A DNA stretch of 64,000 nt from Pedobacter sp. L105 (GTDB taxonomy: Bacteria; Bacteroidota; Bacteroidia; Sphingobacteriales; Sphingobacteriaceae). The translations under genes and the position numbers were made by a program. Below the pieces are notes generated by a model. That model did no database searches. It was not told the DNA's origin and saw nothing but the letters and a program-made list of their open reading frames with translations. Location: contig NZ_LMUP01000008.1 of NCBI RefSeq assembly GCF_009765875.1, positions 648,366-712,365 of the forward strand, given 5' to 3'. Below, piece after piece: positions 34,412 through 42,703 of this stretch (position 1 is the first letter of the stretch; every line of letters begins with the position of its first letter).

Positions 34412-34443
34412 TTTTTTGATCGTTTAATCAAATATACAGGTAC

Positions 34444-35082
34444 TTATTTTAAAAAGGGATTATTTTGCCGCTCGTAGCCGATATTGGTGAATGGCCCGTG
34501 ACCAGGATATACTTTCACGCTATCAGCAAGTACAAATAGTTTTTCCCTGATGCTGTTCAGCAATTGTGCATGGTTGCCACCCGGCAGGTCTGTCCGGCCA
34601 ATGCTGTTATGGAACAATACATCACCGCCAATCACGAAATCATCTTCCCTGGCATAAAAGCATAAATGTGCAGGTGAGTGTCCGGGAGCAAAAATCAGTT
34701 CCAGCGTACTGTTGCCAAAACTTATTGCCCCTGTTTCTTCCAGATAAACTTCAGGCTCCGGAGATAGCTCATATTGTAATCCCATTTGCGGGGCATAACC
34801 GGGAATAGATTGTAAAACAGGCAATTCCCCTAGATGAAACTGAGGTTTTAAACTCCAGTTGTCAAAAACAAATTTATTGCCAAAAACGTGATCCAGATGG
34901 CAATGGGTATTTAATAATAATACAGGTTTAAGTTCATTTTTCCTGATCCAGTTTACCAGCGTATTCTGTTCTCCTGCATCATACATCCCCGGATCAATAA
35001 TTACACATTCTCCTGTTTCATCATATAAAACATAAGTGTTCTCCTGGTACGGATTAAAAGTAAATTGCTGAATATTGATCAT
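34444..35082 (-). CDS. MBL-fold metallo-hydrolase (glyoxalase II-like)
   Basis: About 212 residues from ATG 35082. The metal motif THCHLDH gives H60, H62, D64 and H65. Downstream ligands are in APGHSPAHLCF, GGDVLFHNSIGRTDLPGG and YPGHGPFT. The pattern matches the YcbL-like glyoxalase II group, which hydrolyses S-lactoylglutathione-type thioesters, but substrates differ across the family. It sits 11 bp after gldD. Confidence 0.88.
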   Translation of the reverse strand: MINIQQFTFNPYQENTYVLYDETGECVIIDPGMYDAGEQNTLVNWIRKNELKPVLLLNTHCHLDHVFGNKFVFDNWSLKPQFHLGELPVLQSIPGYAPQMGLQYELSPEPEVYLEETGAISFGNSTLELIFAPGHSPAHLCFYAREDDFVIGGDVLFHNSIGRTDLPGGNHAQLLNSIREKLFVLADSVKVYPGHGPFTNIGYERQNNPFLK

Positions 35083-35093
35083 AGAAATTATAT

Positions 35094-35687
35094 TTAGTTC
35101 TTCCATCTGAAGGTATCGATCATACGATCAATATCTTTCTTTATAAAACTCACTACAGGAGCTATCGAATCATATTGCGGGCGCTCATTAAAATAGAGCG
35201 CACCCCTGAAATAATGTTTAGCACTATCGGTTAAAAAAAACTGCACCGATGAAGCAGTATTTCCTTCAATAGCATAATATACACCATAAACCTTTCTTTC
35301 CGGAAAATTAATCAGTTTCTGGTCGATGGCATTGGCCTTAACCGTATGTTTAAAAGCCAGTGTCCGCGCATCTTCTACCAGCCCGTAATATTCCTTAGCA
35401 GAAGAAACATCATAATAGGTTAAATGAAGGCGTGCATTGAACTGGGGGAAATTCAGGTTGTTCCAGCAGTTACCAGCGTCACGCTCCTGGTCGGCCCCAA
35501 TCCTGGCGTATCTTGGATAATCAAAAGTAAAAGGGCAGCCGGTATTGTAACTCTGGTATTCTTTTTTAGGAAAAGAGATTTGAAAATATCCCCTGGGTTT
35601 AGGCGAATAACTTTCATTGGTGCAGGCAGCAGTGCAGCACAGTAAAAAACAGATCAGGCTGAAGCAATAGTTTTTCATCCTCATCGG
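35094..35687 (-). CDS. gldD: Gliding motility lipoprotein GldD
   Basis: About 197 residues from ATG 35687 (a second ATG at 35681). The lipobox is in LICFLLCCTAACTN. The core is characteristic of GldD: PKPRGYFQISFPKKEYQSY, CPFTFDYPRYARI, CWNNLNFPQFNARLHLTYYDV and VYGVYYAIEGNTASSVQFFLTDS. GldD is needed for gliding and for stability of the type IX secretion machinery in Flavobacterium johnsoniae. Many non-gliding Bacteroidota retain it. It starts 1 bp after the aroE stop. Confidence 0.9.
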   Translation of the reverse strand, partial: PMRMKNYCFSLICFLLCCTAACTNESYSPKPRGYFQISFPKKEYQSYNTGCPFTFDYPRYARIGADQERDAGNCWNNLNFPQFNARLHLTYYDVSSAKEYYGLVEDARTLAFKHTVKANAIDQKLINFPERKVYGVYYAIEGNTASSVQFFLTDSAKHYFRGALYFNERPQYDSIAPVVSFIKKDIDRMIDTFRWKN

Positions 35688-35688
35688 G

Positions 35689-36432
35689 TTAAGCATTCCA
35701 GATCGTCCATGAACGGTCTGCCTGGAGGTGCAGCATTTCCAAACCATTTTTAATGATTGCCCCCTGCGCTTTTGCCCTCTTTAGAAACGCTGTTTCCTCC
35801 GGATTGTAAACCAGATCGTAAGCCAAATGCTGACCTGTCAGTAAACGGTAAGGAATAGCCGGAGCGGCCTCTACCTTAGGAAAGGTACCCAATGGGGTCG
35901 TATTAATGATCAGCTGATGGGTAGACATCAGTTCATCACTGATTTCGTCATACACAATGGCATGCGGGGCAGCTGTTCTGACTACAGAAAGATAGTCGAT
36001 GTTCAACTGATCCAGTGCATACTTTACTGCTTTAGCAGCGCCGCCATCACCCAATATCAAAGCTTTGGTATGATGTTCCTTCAAATAGGGCTTTAGTGAT
36101 TCTTCAAACCCGTAGGCATCAGTATTGTATCCTTTTAATATTGTTCTATCCCCATCTTTTCGGATAGCGATACAATTTACTGCACCGATCTTGCGGGCGG
36201 CATCATCCAGCTCATCCAGAAAGTGCAATACATTAACTTTATGGGGGATAGTCACGTTAAGCCCATTCAGCGAATGATTTTCACTAATTAGAGGCAACAG
36301 TGACTTAATATCTTCCAGCGGGAACAATTCATAGGCACAATCGGCCGTTCCGTCACGTTCAAATTGTTCGGTAAAATACTTCTTCGAAAAAGAATGTGTA
36401 AGCGGATAACCAATTAGTCCAAATGTTCTCAT
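35689..36432 (-). CDS. aroE: Shikimate dehydrogenase
   Basis: 247 residues. It reduces 3-dehydroshikimate to shikimate with NADPH. Substrate and catalytic motifs: GYPLTHSFSKKYF at the N-terminus, LNVTIPHKVNV with the catalytic Lys, and GAVNCI. The NADP fold is in ALILGDGGAAKAVKYAL, slightly divergent from GxGGxxxA. The C-terminus has DLVYNPEETAFLKRAKAQGA and NGLEMLHLQA. It is the first gene of a five-gene minus-strand run. Confidence 0.94.
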   Translation of the reverse strand: MRTFGLIGYPLTHSFSKKYFTEQFERDGTADCAYELFPLEDIKSLLPLISENHSLNGLNVTIPHKVNVLHFLDELDDAARKIGAVNCIAIRKDGDRTILKGYNTDAYGFEESLKPYLKEHHTKALILGDGGAAKAVKYALDQLNIDYLSVVRTAAPHAIVYDEISDELMSTHQLIINTTPLGTFPKVEAAPAIPYRLLTGQHLAYDLVYNPEETAFLKRAKAQGAIIKNGLEMLHLQADRSWTIWNA

Positions 36433-36463
36433 ATGCGATCTACAGCCTTACAGAAATAATCTC

Positions 36464-37231
36464 TTACTTACCCTGGTTAAGAAAGTAATCGAACGTATCC
36501 CCTCTTAATCCCAAACGGATAGTTTCCAATGGAATAACTTCTGCTGGGGCAATATTTCCCAAATTCACGTTAGTGCCGATCAGTTTAATAAACCATACCT
36601 GCTGCTCTTTTTGCGGGGCTTCCCAGATAATTGTTTCTGCCGGGATCTGTGTCAGGATCTCATCAACCAATCCTTCGCGCACTTCACCTGATCCTCTGTA
36701 GATACCTACATTTCCACCTTCCCTGGCTTCAGCGATCACTTTCCATGCACCGGCTTCAATCTCGGCATTCATCAGCTTGATCCATTTATAAGGTGCAAAT
36801 ATCTTTGTCGCATCCTTAGACCCTACTTCAGAGATCACCGTAACATGTTTTGCCAGCTTTGCAATATATTCACACTTAAGATCATGCTCAATTTCTATGG
36901 AGCCGTCAGAAACTTCTGCGTATTCCATACCATACTGTTCCAGTACGCGGATATAATCTTCAAATTGGTTACGAATGATAAAAGCCTCAAACAGTGTACC
37001 CCCAAAATAGGTAGGTATACCTGCACTGCGGTAAATATCAAGTTTCTCTTTTAACTTTGGCGTTACAAAAGAAGTCGCCCAGCCCAGTTTCACAATGTCC
37101 GAATGGACACCTGCAACGTCTATAAAATCTTCTGTCTGTCTTAAACTAAGGCCTTTGTCCATTACCATAGTAATGCCGCTCTGGCGTGGTTTTACTGGAC
37201 GTTCCGGAATGTTATTTAATGGGTAATTCAT
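36464..37231 (-). CDS. Phosphosulfolactate synthase family protein
   Basis: About 255 residues from ATG 37231 (an earlier TTG is not preferred). It matches the ComA family, which joins sulfite to phosphoenolpyruvate to make phosphosulfolactate. Family features: KPRQSGITMVMDKGLSLRQTEDFI, VKLGWATSFVTPKLKEKLDIYRSAGIPTYFGGTLFEAF, YAEVSDGSIEI and IYRGSGEVREGLVDEI. In archaea this starts coenzyme M synthesis. In a Bacteroidota cell a sulfonate for a sulfonolipid is an alternative product, by inference only. A terminator hairpin separates it from the TPR gene. Confidence 0.85.
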   Translation of the reverse strand: MNYPLNNIPERPVKPRQSGITMVMDKGLSLRQTEDFIDVAGVHSDIVKLGWATSFVTPKLKEKLDIYRSAGIPTYFGGTLFEAFIIRNQFEDYIRVLEQYGMEYAEVSDGSIEIEHDLKCEYIAKLAKHVTVISEVGSKDATKIFAPYKWIKLMNAEIEAGAWKVIAEAREGGNVGIYRGSGEVREGLVDEILTQIPAETIIWEAPQKEQQVWFIKLIGTNVNLGNIAPAEVIPLETIRLGLRGDTFDYFLNQGK

Positions 37232-37250
37232 ATCTGCCTGCAAAGGTGAT

Positions 37251-37295
37251 AAAAAATTAAGACTATATTCAAATGATTATAGTCTTAATTTTTTT
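37251..37295. terminator. Hairpin between comA-like and TPR genes
   Basis: Long AT-rich hairpin (AAAAATTAAGACTATA/TATAGTCTTAATTTTT) with T-runs on both strands. On the minus strand it ends the TPR gene transcript before the comA-like gene. Confidence 0.7.
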
Positions 37296-37307
37296 GGAGA
37301 ATAGCTG

Positions 37308-38711
37308 CTACTTGATGTATTTATTGATCACTTCAACAATGGCCCTGTTATCCTGTAACTGCGGCAGGTATTCGAATAATATATAATGTTTATCCGGATC
37401 AGTTACCAGAGCGGTTTCCAGGTAAGCGATGGCATCATTATGCTGCCCCAGGGCAAAAAGATAAGCAACCATCCTGTAATACAGCTCGGCTGCATCAGGA
37501 TTGTTCTTGATCCCATCAGCAATAGTTTCAGATGCTTCCAGTAATCTTCCCTGCTCATATAATACGGTAGAAAAGTCCAGCCAGGCCTCTATATCCAGCG
37601 GATTAAACTCCAATACTTTATAATAAGCTTCTACGGACTGTTCAATCTGTCCCAATTTATAATAGGCATCGGCCATGGCAAACCAGAAATCAGGATTTTC
37701 ATCATCCAGCTCTATGGCTTTTTTATAAAAATGCAGGGATTCAAAAAAGCGGTCCTCAAAATTCAGGGTTACACCAATTCCAAACCAGGCATCAGCCATT
37801 TTACCATCCATCTTTACAGACTTTTTATAATAAGCACGGGCTTCGTCCATCTGCTCCAGCTTTTCATAACATTCCCCGATAGCACAATACGTATCCGCAT
37901 TAGGCTTTTCATATTCCCAGGTCTGTTTATAAACTTCTATCGCTTCGGCATAACGGTCAAGCTGCACTAAGGCATTCCCTTTATTATAATAAGCAGATGC
38001 GAAATTATCCTTGATCAGGATGGCATAATCGTAAGCATCAATTGCTTTTTCAAAAAGATCCAGTTTGTGATAAGAATTGGCCAGGTTATACCATGCCGCA
38101 TAAGAATAGGGGTCATTATCAATATACTCCTGGTAAAACTGGATGCTTTCTTCTTGTTTGTCTAAAATATCATAACAGAAAGCCAGTTCATACAATCCAT
38201 CCTTATTTTCCATGTTTTGCTCCAGGCTCTGCTTGATGTACTTGATGGCGCTTTCGTAATCCAGCATGTTTTGATACACATAAGCAATCTGCAGCAGTAT
38301 CTCATCGGTAGTTTCTGCAAAAGTCAAAGCGATCTGAAAATTATCCAGCGCCTCGGCATAACGTTCCAGGCTATTGTAAATATTTCCTCTCAGCACATAG
38401 ATCTCCGACTCTGAGGCTTCCAGCATTTCTGCCTTCTGCAAAGAGAAAAAAGCCCTGTCTGTCTGGTCGGTCACAAAGTACAATTGTGCCTGTTTAATTA
38501 AGAATACAGCAGCATATGGATGCTGGTTCAATGCATATTCTATCACCTGGAGTGCCTTTACAGGATCACTCTTCTCTATATAATAGTCAATGATGTTTTC
38601 AAAAGCCTGGGCATCAAAAAAGTACTGATCCTGGTTCCTTATCATCTCTTCATAGCGCTCTACTGAACGCTGCGCATCATCACTAAAATCAAAATAAAAT
38701 TCCTCTTCCAT
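37308..38711 (-). CDS. Tetratricopeptide repeat protein
   Basis: 467 residues made almost wholly of TPR units (about 11 copies of the 34-residue pattern, such as AWYNLANSYHKLDLFEKAIDAY and ASAYYNKGNALVQLDRYAEAIEVY). The N-terminus is acidic. No signal peptide or membrane segment is seen, so it is probably cytoplasmic. It is likely a scaffold for protein-protein contacts. A partner is not indicated by its neighbours. Confidence 0.9.
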   Translation of the reverse strand: MEEEFYFDFSDDAQRSVERYEEMIRNQDQYFFDAQAFENIIDYYIEKSDPVKALQVIEYALNQHPYAAVFLIKQAQLYFVTDQTDRAFFSLQKAEMLEASESEIYVLRGNIYNSLERYAEALDNFQIALTFAETTDEILLQIAYVYQNMLDYESAIKYIKQSLEQNMENKDGLYELAFCYDILDKQEESIQFYQEYIDNDPYSYAAWYNLANSYHKLDLFEKAIDAYDYAILIKDNFASAYYNKGNALVQLDRYAEAIEVYKQTWEYEKPNADTYCAIGECYEKLEQMDEARAYYKKSVKMDGKMADAWFGIGVTLNFEDRFFESLHFYKKAIELDDENPDFWFAMADAYYKLGQIEQSVEAYYKVLEFNPLDIEAWLDFSTVLYEQGRLLEASETIADGIKNNPDAAELYYRMVAYLFALGQHNDAIAYLETALVTDPDKHYILFEYLPQLQDNRAIVEVINKYIK

Positions 38712-39035
38712 TGTGTTGAATATTTAAAGAACAGCTCCCTTTTTTCTAAAATACACTATAAGTTTACAGTATTATGTAGCATGCAATAGAAATAATTATC
38801 AACATTCAAACAACATAAACCGTAATTGATTGATAATATTAAATTTAACAGCAAAAATTGCGAATAGCGCAGGGGTGTATTTTTTCCTGCTGTTGAGATC
38901 TTCCCTAAATAAGATACAAATATAAGTCAACTTAACGCTAATCCGGTAAAATTCAGGTCACGAAATCAGGCGCCCGCTTATTCATCCTTTCACGATTTTT
39001 TTTGTTGATTTGTAAATATCAAATATTTATCAGCT
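38712..39035. other. Intergenic region between TPR gene and ALDH gene
   Basis: 324 bp, AT-rich, between divergent genes. A minus-strand -7-like TATATTTG lies at 38917-38924. No reading frame or tRNA is seen. It should contain both promoters. Confidence 0.45.
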
Positions 39036-40577
39036 ATGCAAACTCGTATCGATTCTGTTTTAAAAAATTTAGGTATCCTGGAAGTAAATCCGGCTTACAG
39101 CACCGGCAGCAATTGGGGTGGGGATGCCACTACAGGCACTATCGGCAGTTATTCACCGGTAGATGGTAAAAAAATAGCCATGATCCAGCTGGCTGGTAAA
39201 GAAGATTATGAAACCGTTCTGCAGCAGGCACAAAGTGCCTTTAATACATGGCGGGGCATACCGGCTCCAAAACGCGGCGACATTGTACGTCAGCTGGGCG
39301 ATGCCCTGCGTATACATAAAGAAGATTTAGGTACCCTTGTCTCCTATGAAATGGGTAAAAGCCTGCAGGAAGGATTTGGAGAAGTGCAGGAAATGATAGA
39401 CATCTGTGATTTTGCCGTTGGCCTTTCCCGTCAGTTATACGGTTTAACCATGCACTCCGAAAGGCCTCACCACAGAATGTACGAACAATGGCATCCGCTT
39501 GGAATTGTCGGGATTATTTCTGCATTCAATTTCCCCGTAGCCGTATGGAGCTGGAATACTGCCCTGGCCCTGGTTTGCGGAAATGTATGCATCTGGAAGC
39601 CTTCTTCAAAAACCCCTTTGTGCGGCATTGCCTGCCACCGTATCCTCGCCAAAGTACTTCAGGAAAACGAAATGCCCGAAGGGATTAGCTCCCTCCTGAT
39701 CAGCGATGATGTAATAGGAAACCTGATGAACAACGATAAACGTATCCCACTGGTCTCTTTCACCGGTTCTACACGGGTAGGAAGGATCGTCTCTGCTGCC
39801 GTAGCCTCCCGCTTTGGCAGAAGCATCCTGGAACTGGGTGGTAACAATGCGATCATCATCTCTAAAGAAGCCGACCTGGATATGTCTATCATCGGTGCCG
39901 TGTTTGGTGCTGTGGGCACAGCCGGACAGCGATGTACTTCTACCCGGAGACTGATCATTCATGAAGACATCTACGAGGATTTTAAAAATAAACTGGTCAA
40001 AGCTTATGGACAACTACGGATCGGAGATCCGCTCGATCAGCACAACCATGTTGGCCCATTGATCGATCAGGATGCAGTGAGTTCCTACACCAAAGCGATT
40101 GAAAAAGGCAAAGCCGAAGGGGCAACCTTTGTAGTTGAAGGAGGCGTACTGACAGGTGACACTTATCAATCAGGGTGTTATGTTAAACCATGCATTGCAG
40201 AAGTTAAAAATCATTATGAAGTAGTGCAGGAAGAAACCTTTGCCCCCATTCTTTACCTGATCAAATACAAAACCTTAACAGAAGCTATTGCCTTACAGAA
40301 TGATGTCCCACAAGGCCTATCATCAGCGATCATGACCCTCAACTTAAGGGAAGCCGAATTTTTCCTTTCCTCAGCGGGCTCAGACTGCGGAATTGCCAAC
40401 GTAAATATCGGCACTTCAGGAGCAGAAATAGGCGGTGCCTTTGGCGGCGAAAAAGAAACAGGCGGAGGAAGGGAAAGCGGATCGGATGCCTGGAAAGGAT
40501 ATATGCGCAGGCAGACCAATACCATTAACTATGCAGACACGTTACCCCTGGCGCAAGGCATTAAATTTGATCTGTAA
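39036..40577 (+). CDS. Aldehyde dehydrogenase, ALDH7-type (aminoadipate-semialdehyde dehydrogenase)
   Basis: 513 residues. The catalytic Cys is C300 in GTAGQRCTSTRRLIIHE and the general base Glu is in LELGGNNAIII, a motif specific for the ALDH7/AMAD group; most others have GGKxP. Further motifs are SAFNFPVAVWSWNTALALVCGN, FTGSTRVGR and EETFAPILYLIKY. Members oxidise alpha-aminoadipic semialdehyde in lysine breakdown or serve in stress. It stands alone and is followed by hairpin element 1, which can act as its terminator. Confidence 0.9.
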   Translation: MQTRIDSVLKNLGILEVNPAYSTGSNWGGDATTGTIGSYSPVDGKKIAMIQLAGKEDYETVLQQAQSAFNTWRGIPAPKRGDIVRQLGDALRIHKEDLGTLVSYEMGKSLQEGFGEVQEMIDICDFAVGLSRQLYGLTMHSERPHHRMYEQWHPLGIVGIISAFNFPVAVWSWNTALALVCGNVCIWKPSSKTPLCGIACHRILAKVLQENEMPEGISSLLISDDVIGNLMNNDKRIPLVSFTGSTRVGRIVSAAVASRFGRSILELGGNNAIIISKEADLDMSIIGAVFGAVGTAGQRCTSTRRLIIHEDIYEDFKNKLVKAYGQLRIGDPLDQHNHVGPLIDQDAVSSYTKAIEKGKAEGATFVVEGGVLTGDTYQSGCYVKPCIAEVKNHYEVVQEETFAPILYLIKYKTLTEAIALQNDVPQGLSSAIMTLNLREAEFFLSSAGSDCGIANVNIGTSGAEIGGAFGGEKETGGGRESGSDAWKGYMRRQTNTINYADTLPLAQGIKFDL

Positions 40578-40630
40578 CCATATAGAACTAACTACGCCTG
40601 GGAATAGTCTATGATCCTGGAGATGATCTA

Positions 40631-40725
40631 AATTAAAAAAACCTGTATGCTGTATTCCGTCTGGATAATGCTGCGCTGCGCTTGCAAGACCCTAGGCCGT
40701 CATACAGCATACAGGTTTTTTAATT
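40631..40725 (-). repeat. Hairpin element 1 (conserved loop, element in minus orientation)
   Basis: A 95-bp palindrome after the ALDH gene. Left arm AATTAAAAAAACCTGTATG..., right arm ...CATACAGGTTTTTTAATT, with a mismatched GA/GA pair inside (read on the minus strand). The loop on the minus strand is GTCTTGCAAGCGCAGCGCAG followed by CATTATCC, nearly the same as in elements 2 and 3. The flanking A/T runs can make it a bidirectional terminator. Confidence 0.8.
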
Positions 40726-40836
40726 AGTTTTTGTAGGGGGAATGGTCGGGGTTACACCTGAAGATTTAACAAACTACTAAGCGATAAAGCTTTCCAATCC
40801 ATCTCGCTATAAGCACCCTGCAAATAGATGAACCAA

Positions 40837-40924
40837 AAAAACCAGGTATCCTCATTTGTTACCTAGGACTCTTGCAAGCGCAGCGCAGCAATATTCCAGT
40901 AACAAATGAGGATACCTGGTTTTT
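40837..40924 (+). repeat. Hairpin element 2 (conserved loop)
   Basis: A perfect 26-bp stem (40837-40862 and 40899-40924) around a 36-nt loop with the conserved CTTGCAAGCGCAGCGCAGCA. The stem sequence is unrelated to that of elements 1 and 3 except at the ends, but every base is paired. It lies immediately downstream of the first GIN gene and is a likely terminator, with a 7-T run on the minus strand. Confidence 0.85.
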
Positions 40925-40952
40925 CAGCGAAGCCAGGATAGCTTCTTAAGCA

Positions 40953-41540
40953 CTATCTTACATTAGCCATAACTATTGCTGTAGGTAAATAGGTAGTCGC
41001 TTTTGCATCAAATTTATTGGTATTCAATTTTGCAATACCATTGGTTTTCAAAGTATATTTTGCTGTTGATCCCAGCAACTCTAAATTACCACGGCCATCA
41101 GTCACAGTATATAAACTTTCAGTATTAGCTTTGATCCTTGCTACCGCATCATCTCTTAATATCACCTGAAGATATTTCAGGTTAAATGTGCCAACGGTTT
41201 TAACAACAGAAGTATTTGCAGCATCTACACGGAAAATATCTTTTACGTACACAGTCACTGCTACAGGTGAGGCTTCAGATGAACTAATATGCAGTTCATT
41301 CCCAATTTGCTTAACGGATACTTTATCAATATCATTTTCGTCCATGGTTACAGACTCGGTATTGCTTTGTACAAGGTAGACTTTGGTATTCCCTGTTACG
41401 ATAATTTTTTTGATTTCATCATTTGCAGTCGTCACTTTAAACGCTCTGTTTTTTTCAGCAGCTACTGAAGTTAATACTGAAGAAGATAATACTAATGCTG
41501 TCATAACAGCTGCAAATAATGTTTTTAATGAAGTTTTCAT
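40953..41540 (-). CDS. GIN-domain (DUF2807-type) exported protein, paralogue 1
   Basis: 195 residues with a signal peptide (ALVLSSSVLTSVAAEKN). The rest is a parallel beta-helix-like GIN/auto-transporter head domain: IKKIIVTGNTKVYLVQS, IGNELHISSSEASPVAVTVYV, LKYLQVILRDDAVARIKAN and GNLELLGSTAKYTLKTNG. Such proteins are common at the Bacteroidota cell surface or periplasm; function is unknown. It is one of three paralogues in the same direction, closest to paralogue 2. It has paired LytTR-type boxes upstream and hairpin element 2 downstream. Confidence 0.85.
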   Translation of the reverse strand: MKTSLKTLFAAVMTALVLSSSVLTSVAAEKNRAFKVTTANDEIKKIIVTGNTKVYLVQSNTESVTMDENDIDKVSVKQIGNELHISSSEASPVAVTVYVKDIFRVDAANTSVVKTVGTFNLKYLQVILRDDAVARIKANTESLYTVTDGRGNLELLGSTAKYTLKTNGIAKLNTNKFDAKATTYLPTAIVMANVR

Positions 41541-41656
41541 CTCTGTAATTTTTAAGGTCTCTTAAACCGTTTTTTTTATATTGTTACAGATAAGACGCAG
41601 ACATTTTGCAAATGTTGCAAATCATTTCGCCTATTATACCATGAGGTGTATAAGTT

Positions 41657-41686
41657 CGACGAATGCCCGTTTTTTTACGACCAAAA
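41657..41686 (-). promoter_or_regulatory. Paired LytTR-type boxes for GIN paralogue 1
   Basis: Two direct repeats, CGACGAAT (41657-41664) and CGACCAAA (41678-41685), 21 bp apart start to start. On the coding strand they read TTTGGTCG and ATTCGTCG, close to the GTTnGTC core bound by LytTR regulators such as AlgR. A TATAATAG promoter-like sequence lies about 25 bp downstream. Equivalent pairs precede paralogues 2 and 3. Confidence 0.6.
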
Positions 41687-41854
41687 TTTTTAAGCTTAAA
41701 TAACGGTCATACTGTCTCTGCTAAAGCTTTCAATAGATTCGTTAAAATTCTAGGGCAAATGCCGTCGAAAATACATTGTCCCTAAACATCATATATATAT
41801 ATGCGTCGCATCTAAGCATTATGCTATATGCACCCTGCAAATGGATGATCTAAA

Positions 41855-41938
41855 AAAAAGGAGTATGCTGTATGACGGCCTAAGGTCTTGCAAGCGCAGC
41901 GCAGCAATATCCAGCCGGAATACAGTATACTCCTTTTT
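41855..41938 (+). repeat. Hairpin element 3 (conserved loop)
   Basis: Arms at 41855-41879 and 41914-41938, 25 bp each, paired apart from one G·T wobble and a tandem GA/GA internal mismatch. The loop (34 nt) contains GTCTTGCAAGCGCAGCGCAG and CAATATCC. It lies directly downstream of GIN paralogue 2, with the same flanks as element 2 (GCACCCTGCAAAT before, TCAGCGAAGCCAGGATAGC after). Confidence 0.85.
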
Positions 41939-41959
41939 CAGCGAAGCCAGGATAGCTTC

Positions 41960-42547
41960 CTATCTTGTACTAGCCATTACGTCTTCTGTTGGTTCCTGAT
42001 GAGTCTCTACAGCAGCAAATTTATCAGTATTCAATTTTCCAATACCATTATGTTTTAAAATATGTTTGCCTGTTGATCCCAGCAACTCTAAATTAGAATG
42101 ACCATTAATTACAGTATATAAACTTTCAGTATTCGCTTTAATCCTCGCTACAGCCTCATCTTTTAGGATCAGTTGCAGATATTTCAACTTAAACGTACCA
42201 AGGGTTTTAACAACACAAGTATTTGAAGCATCCACACGGAAAATATCCCTTACATAAACCGTTACTGTTACAGGTGATTTCTCAGATGAACTGATGCGCA
42301 GTTCATTTCCTATTTGTTTAACGGTTACCTTATCCATATCACCTTCTTCCATCGTTACATACTCCGTTTTGCTTTGCACAAGGAAAACTTTGGTATTCCC
42401 TGTAATGATAACTTTTTTGATTTCATTGTTTGCAGTCATCACTTTAAGCTCCCTGCTTTTTACGGCAGCTACTGAAGTTAATACTGAAGAAGACAATACC
42501 ACTGCTGTCATAGCAGTTGCAAATAATGCTTTTAATGAGGTTTTCAT
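41960..42547 (-). CDS. GIN-domain exported protein, paralogue 2
   Basis: 195 residues, closely related to paralogue 1: the same signal peptide pattern (MTAVVLSSSVLTSVAAVK) and the same motifs (ITGNTKVFLVQSKTEYV, IGNELRISSSEKSPVTVTVYV, LKYLQLILKDEAVARIKAN). The last 20 residues differ (AAVETHQEPTEDVMASTR). The similarity extends past the stop into hairpin element 3, so the whole gene-plus-hairpin unit was duplicated. Its function is unknown; export and a beta-helix surface role are inferred. Confidence 0.85.
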   Translation of the reverse strand: MKTSLKALFATAMTAVVLSSSVLTSVAAVKSRELKVMTANNEIKKVIITGNTKVFLVQSKTEYVTMEEGDMDKVTVKQIGNELRISSSEKSPVTVTVYVRDIFRVDASNTCVVKTLGTFKLKYLQLILKDEAVARIKANTESLYTVINGHSNLELLGSTGKHILKHNGIGKLNTDKFAAVETHQEPTEDVMASTR

Positions 42548-42668
42548 ATTTGTAATTTTTTAAGGTTTTTTAAACCTGTTGGTTTTTTATATAGTTTACA
42601 ATTGTGACCAAGACTCCTATGTCATGTTGCGATTTTTTCAGCCTTTTATACTAGGAGGGATTTAAGTC

Positions 42669-42698
42669 CGACGAACGCCCGTTGTTTTTCGACAAACA
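42669..42698 (-). promoter_or_regulatory. Paired LytTR-type boxes for GIN paralogue 2
   Basis: CGACGAAC (42669-42676) and CGACAAAC (42690-42697), 21 bp apart; on the coding strand GTTTGTCG and GTTCGTCG. The second lies in GGGCGTTCGTCGGAC, which contains the AlgR-like CGTTCGTC. A TATAAAAGG sequence follows about 25 bp downstream. Confidence 0.65.
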
Positions 42699-42703
42699 GA
42701 CTA

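Noticed and set aside
34566..34808. Plus-strand frame over the MBL hydrolase.
   Set aside because: It is antisense to a clear metallo-hydrolase and shows no family pattern. The same applies to most other antisense frames across the window.
40631..41938. CRISPR array or simple terminators for the conserved-loop hairpins.
   Set aside because: Spacing is irregular, there are no spacers of uniform length and no cas genes. They can act as terminators, but that does not explain a conserved loop of about 30 nt.
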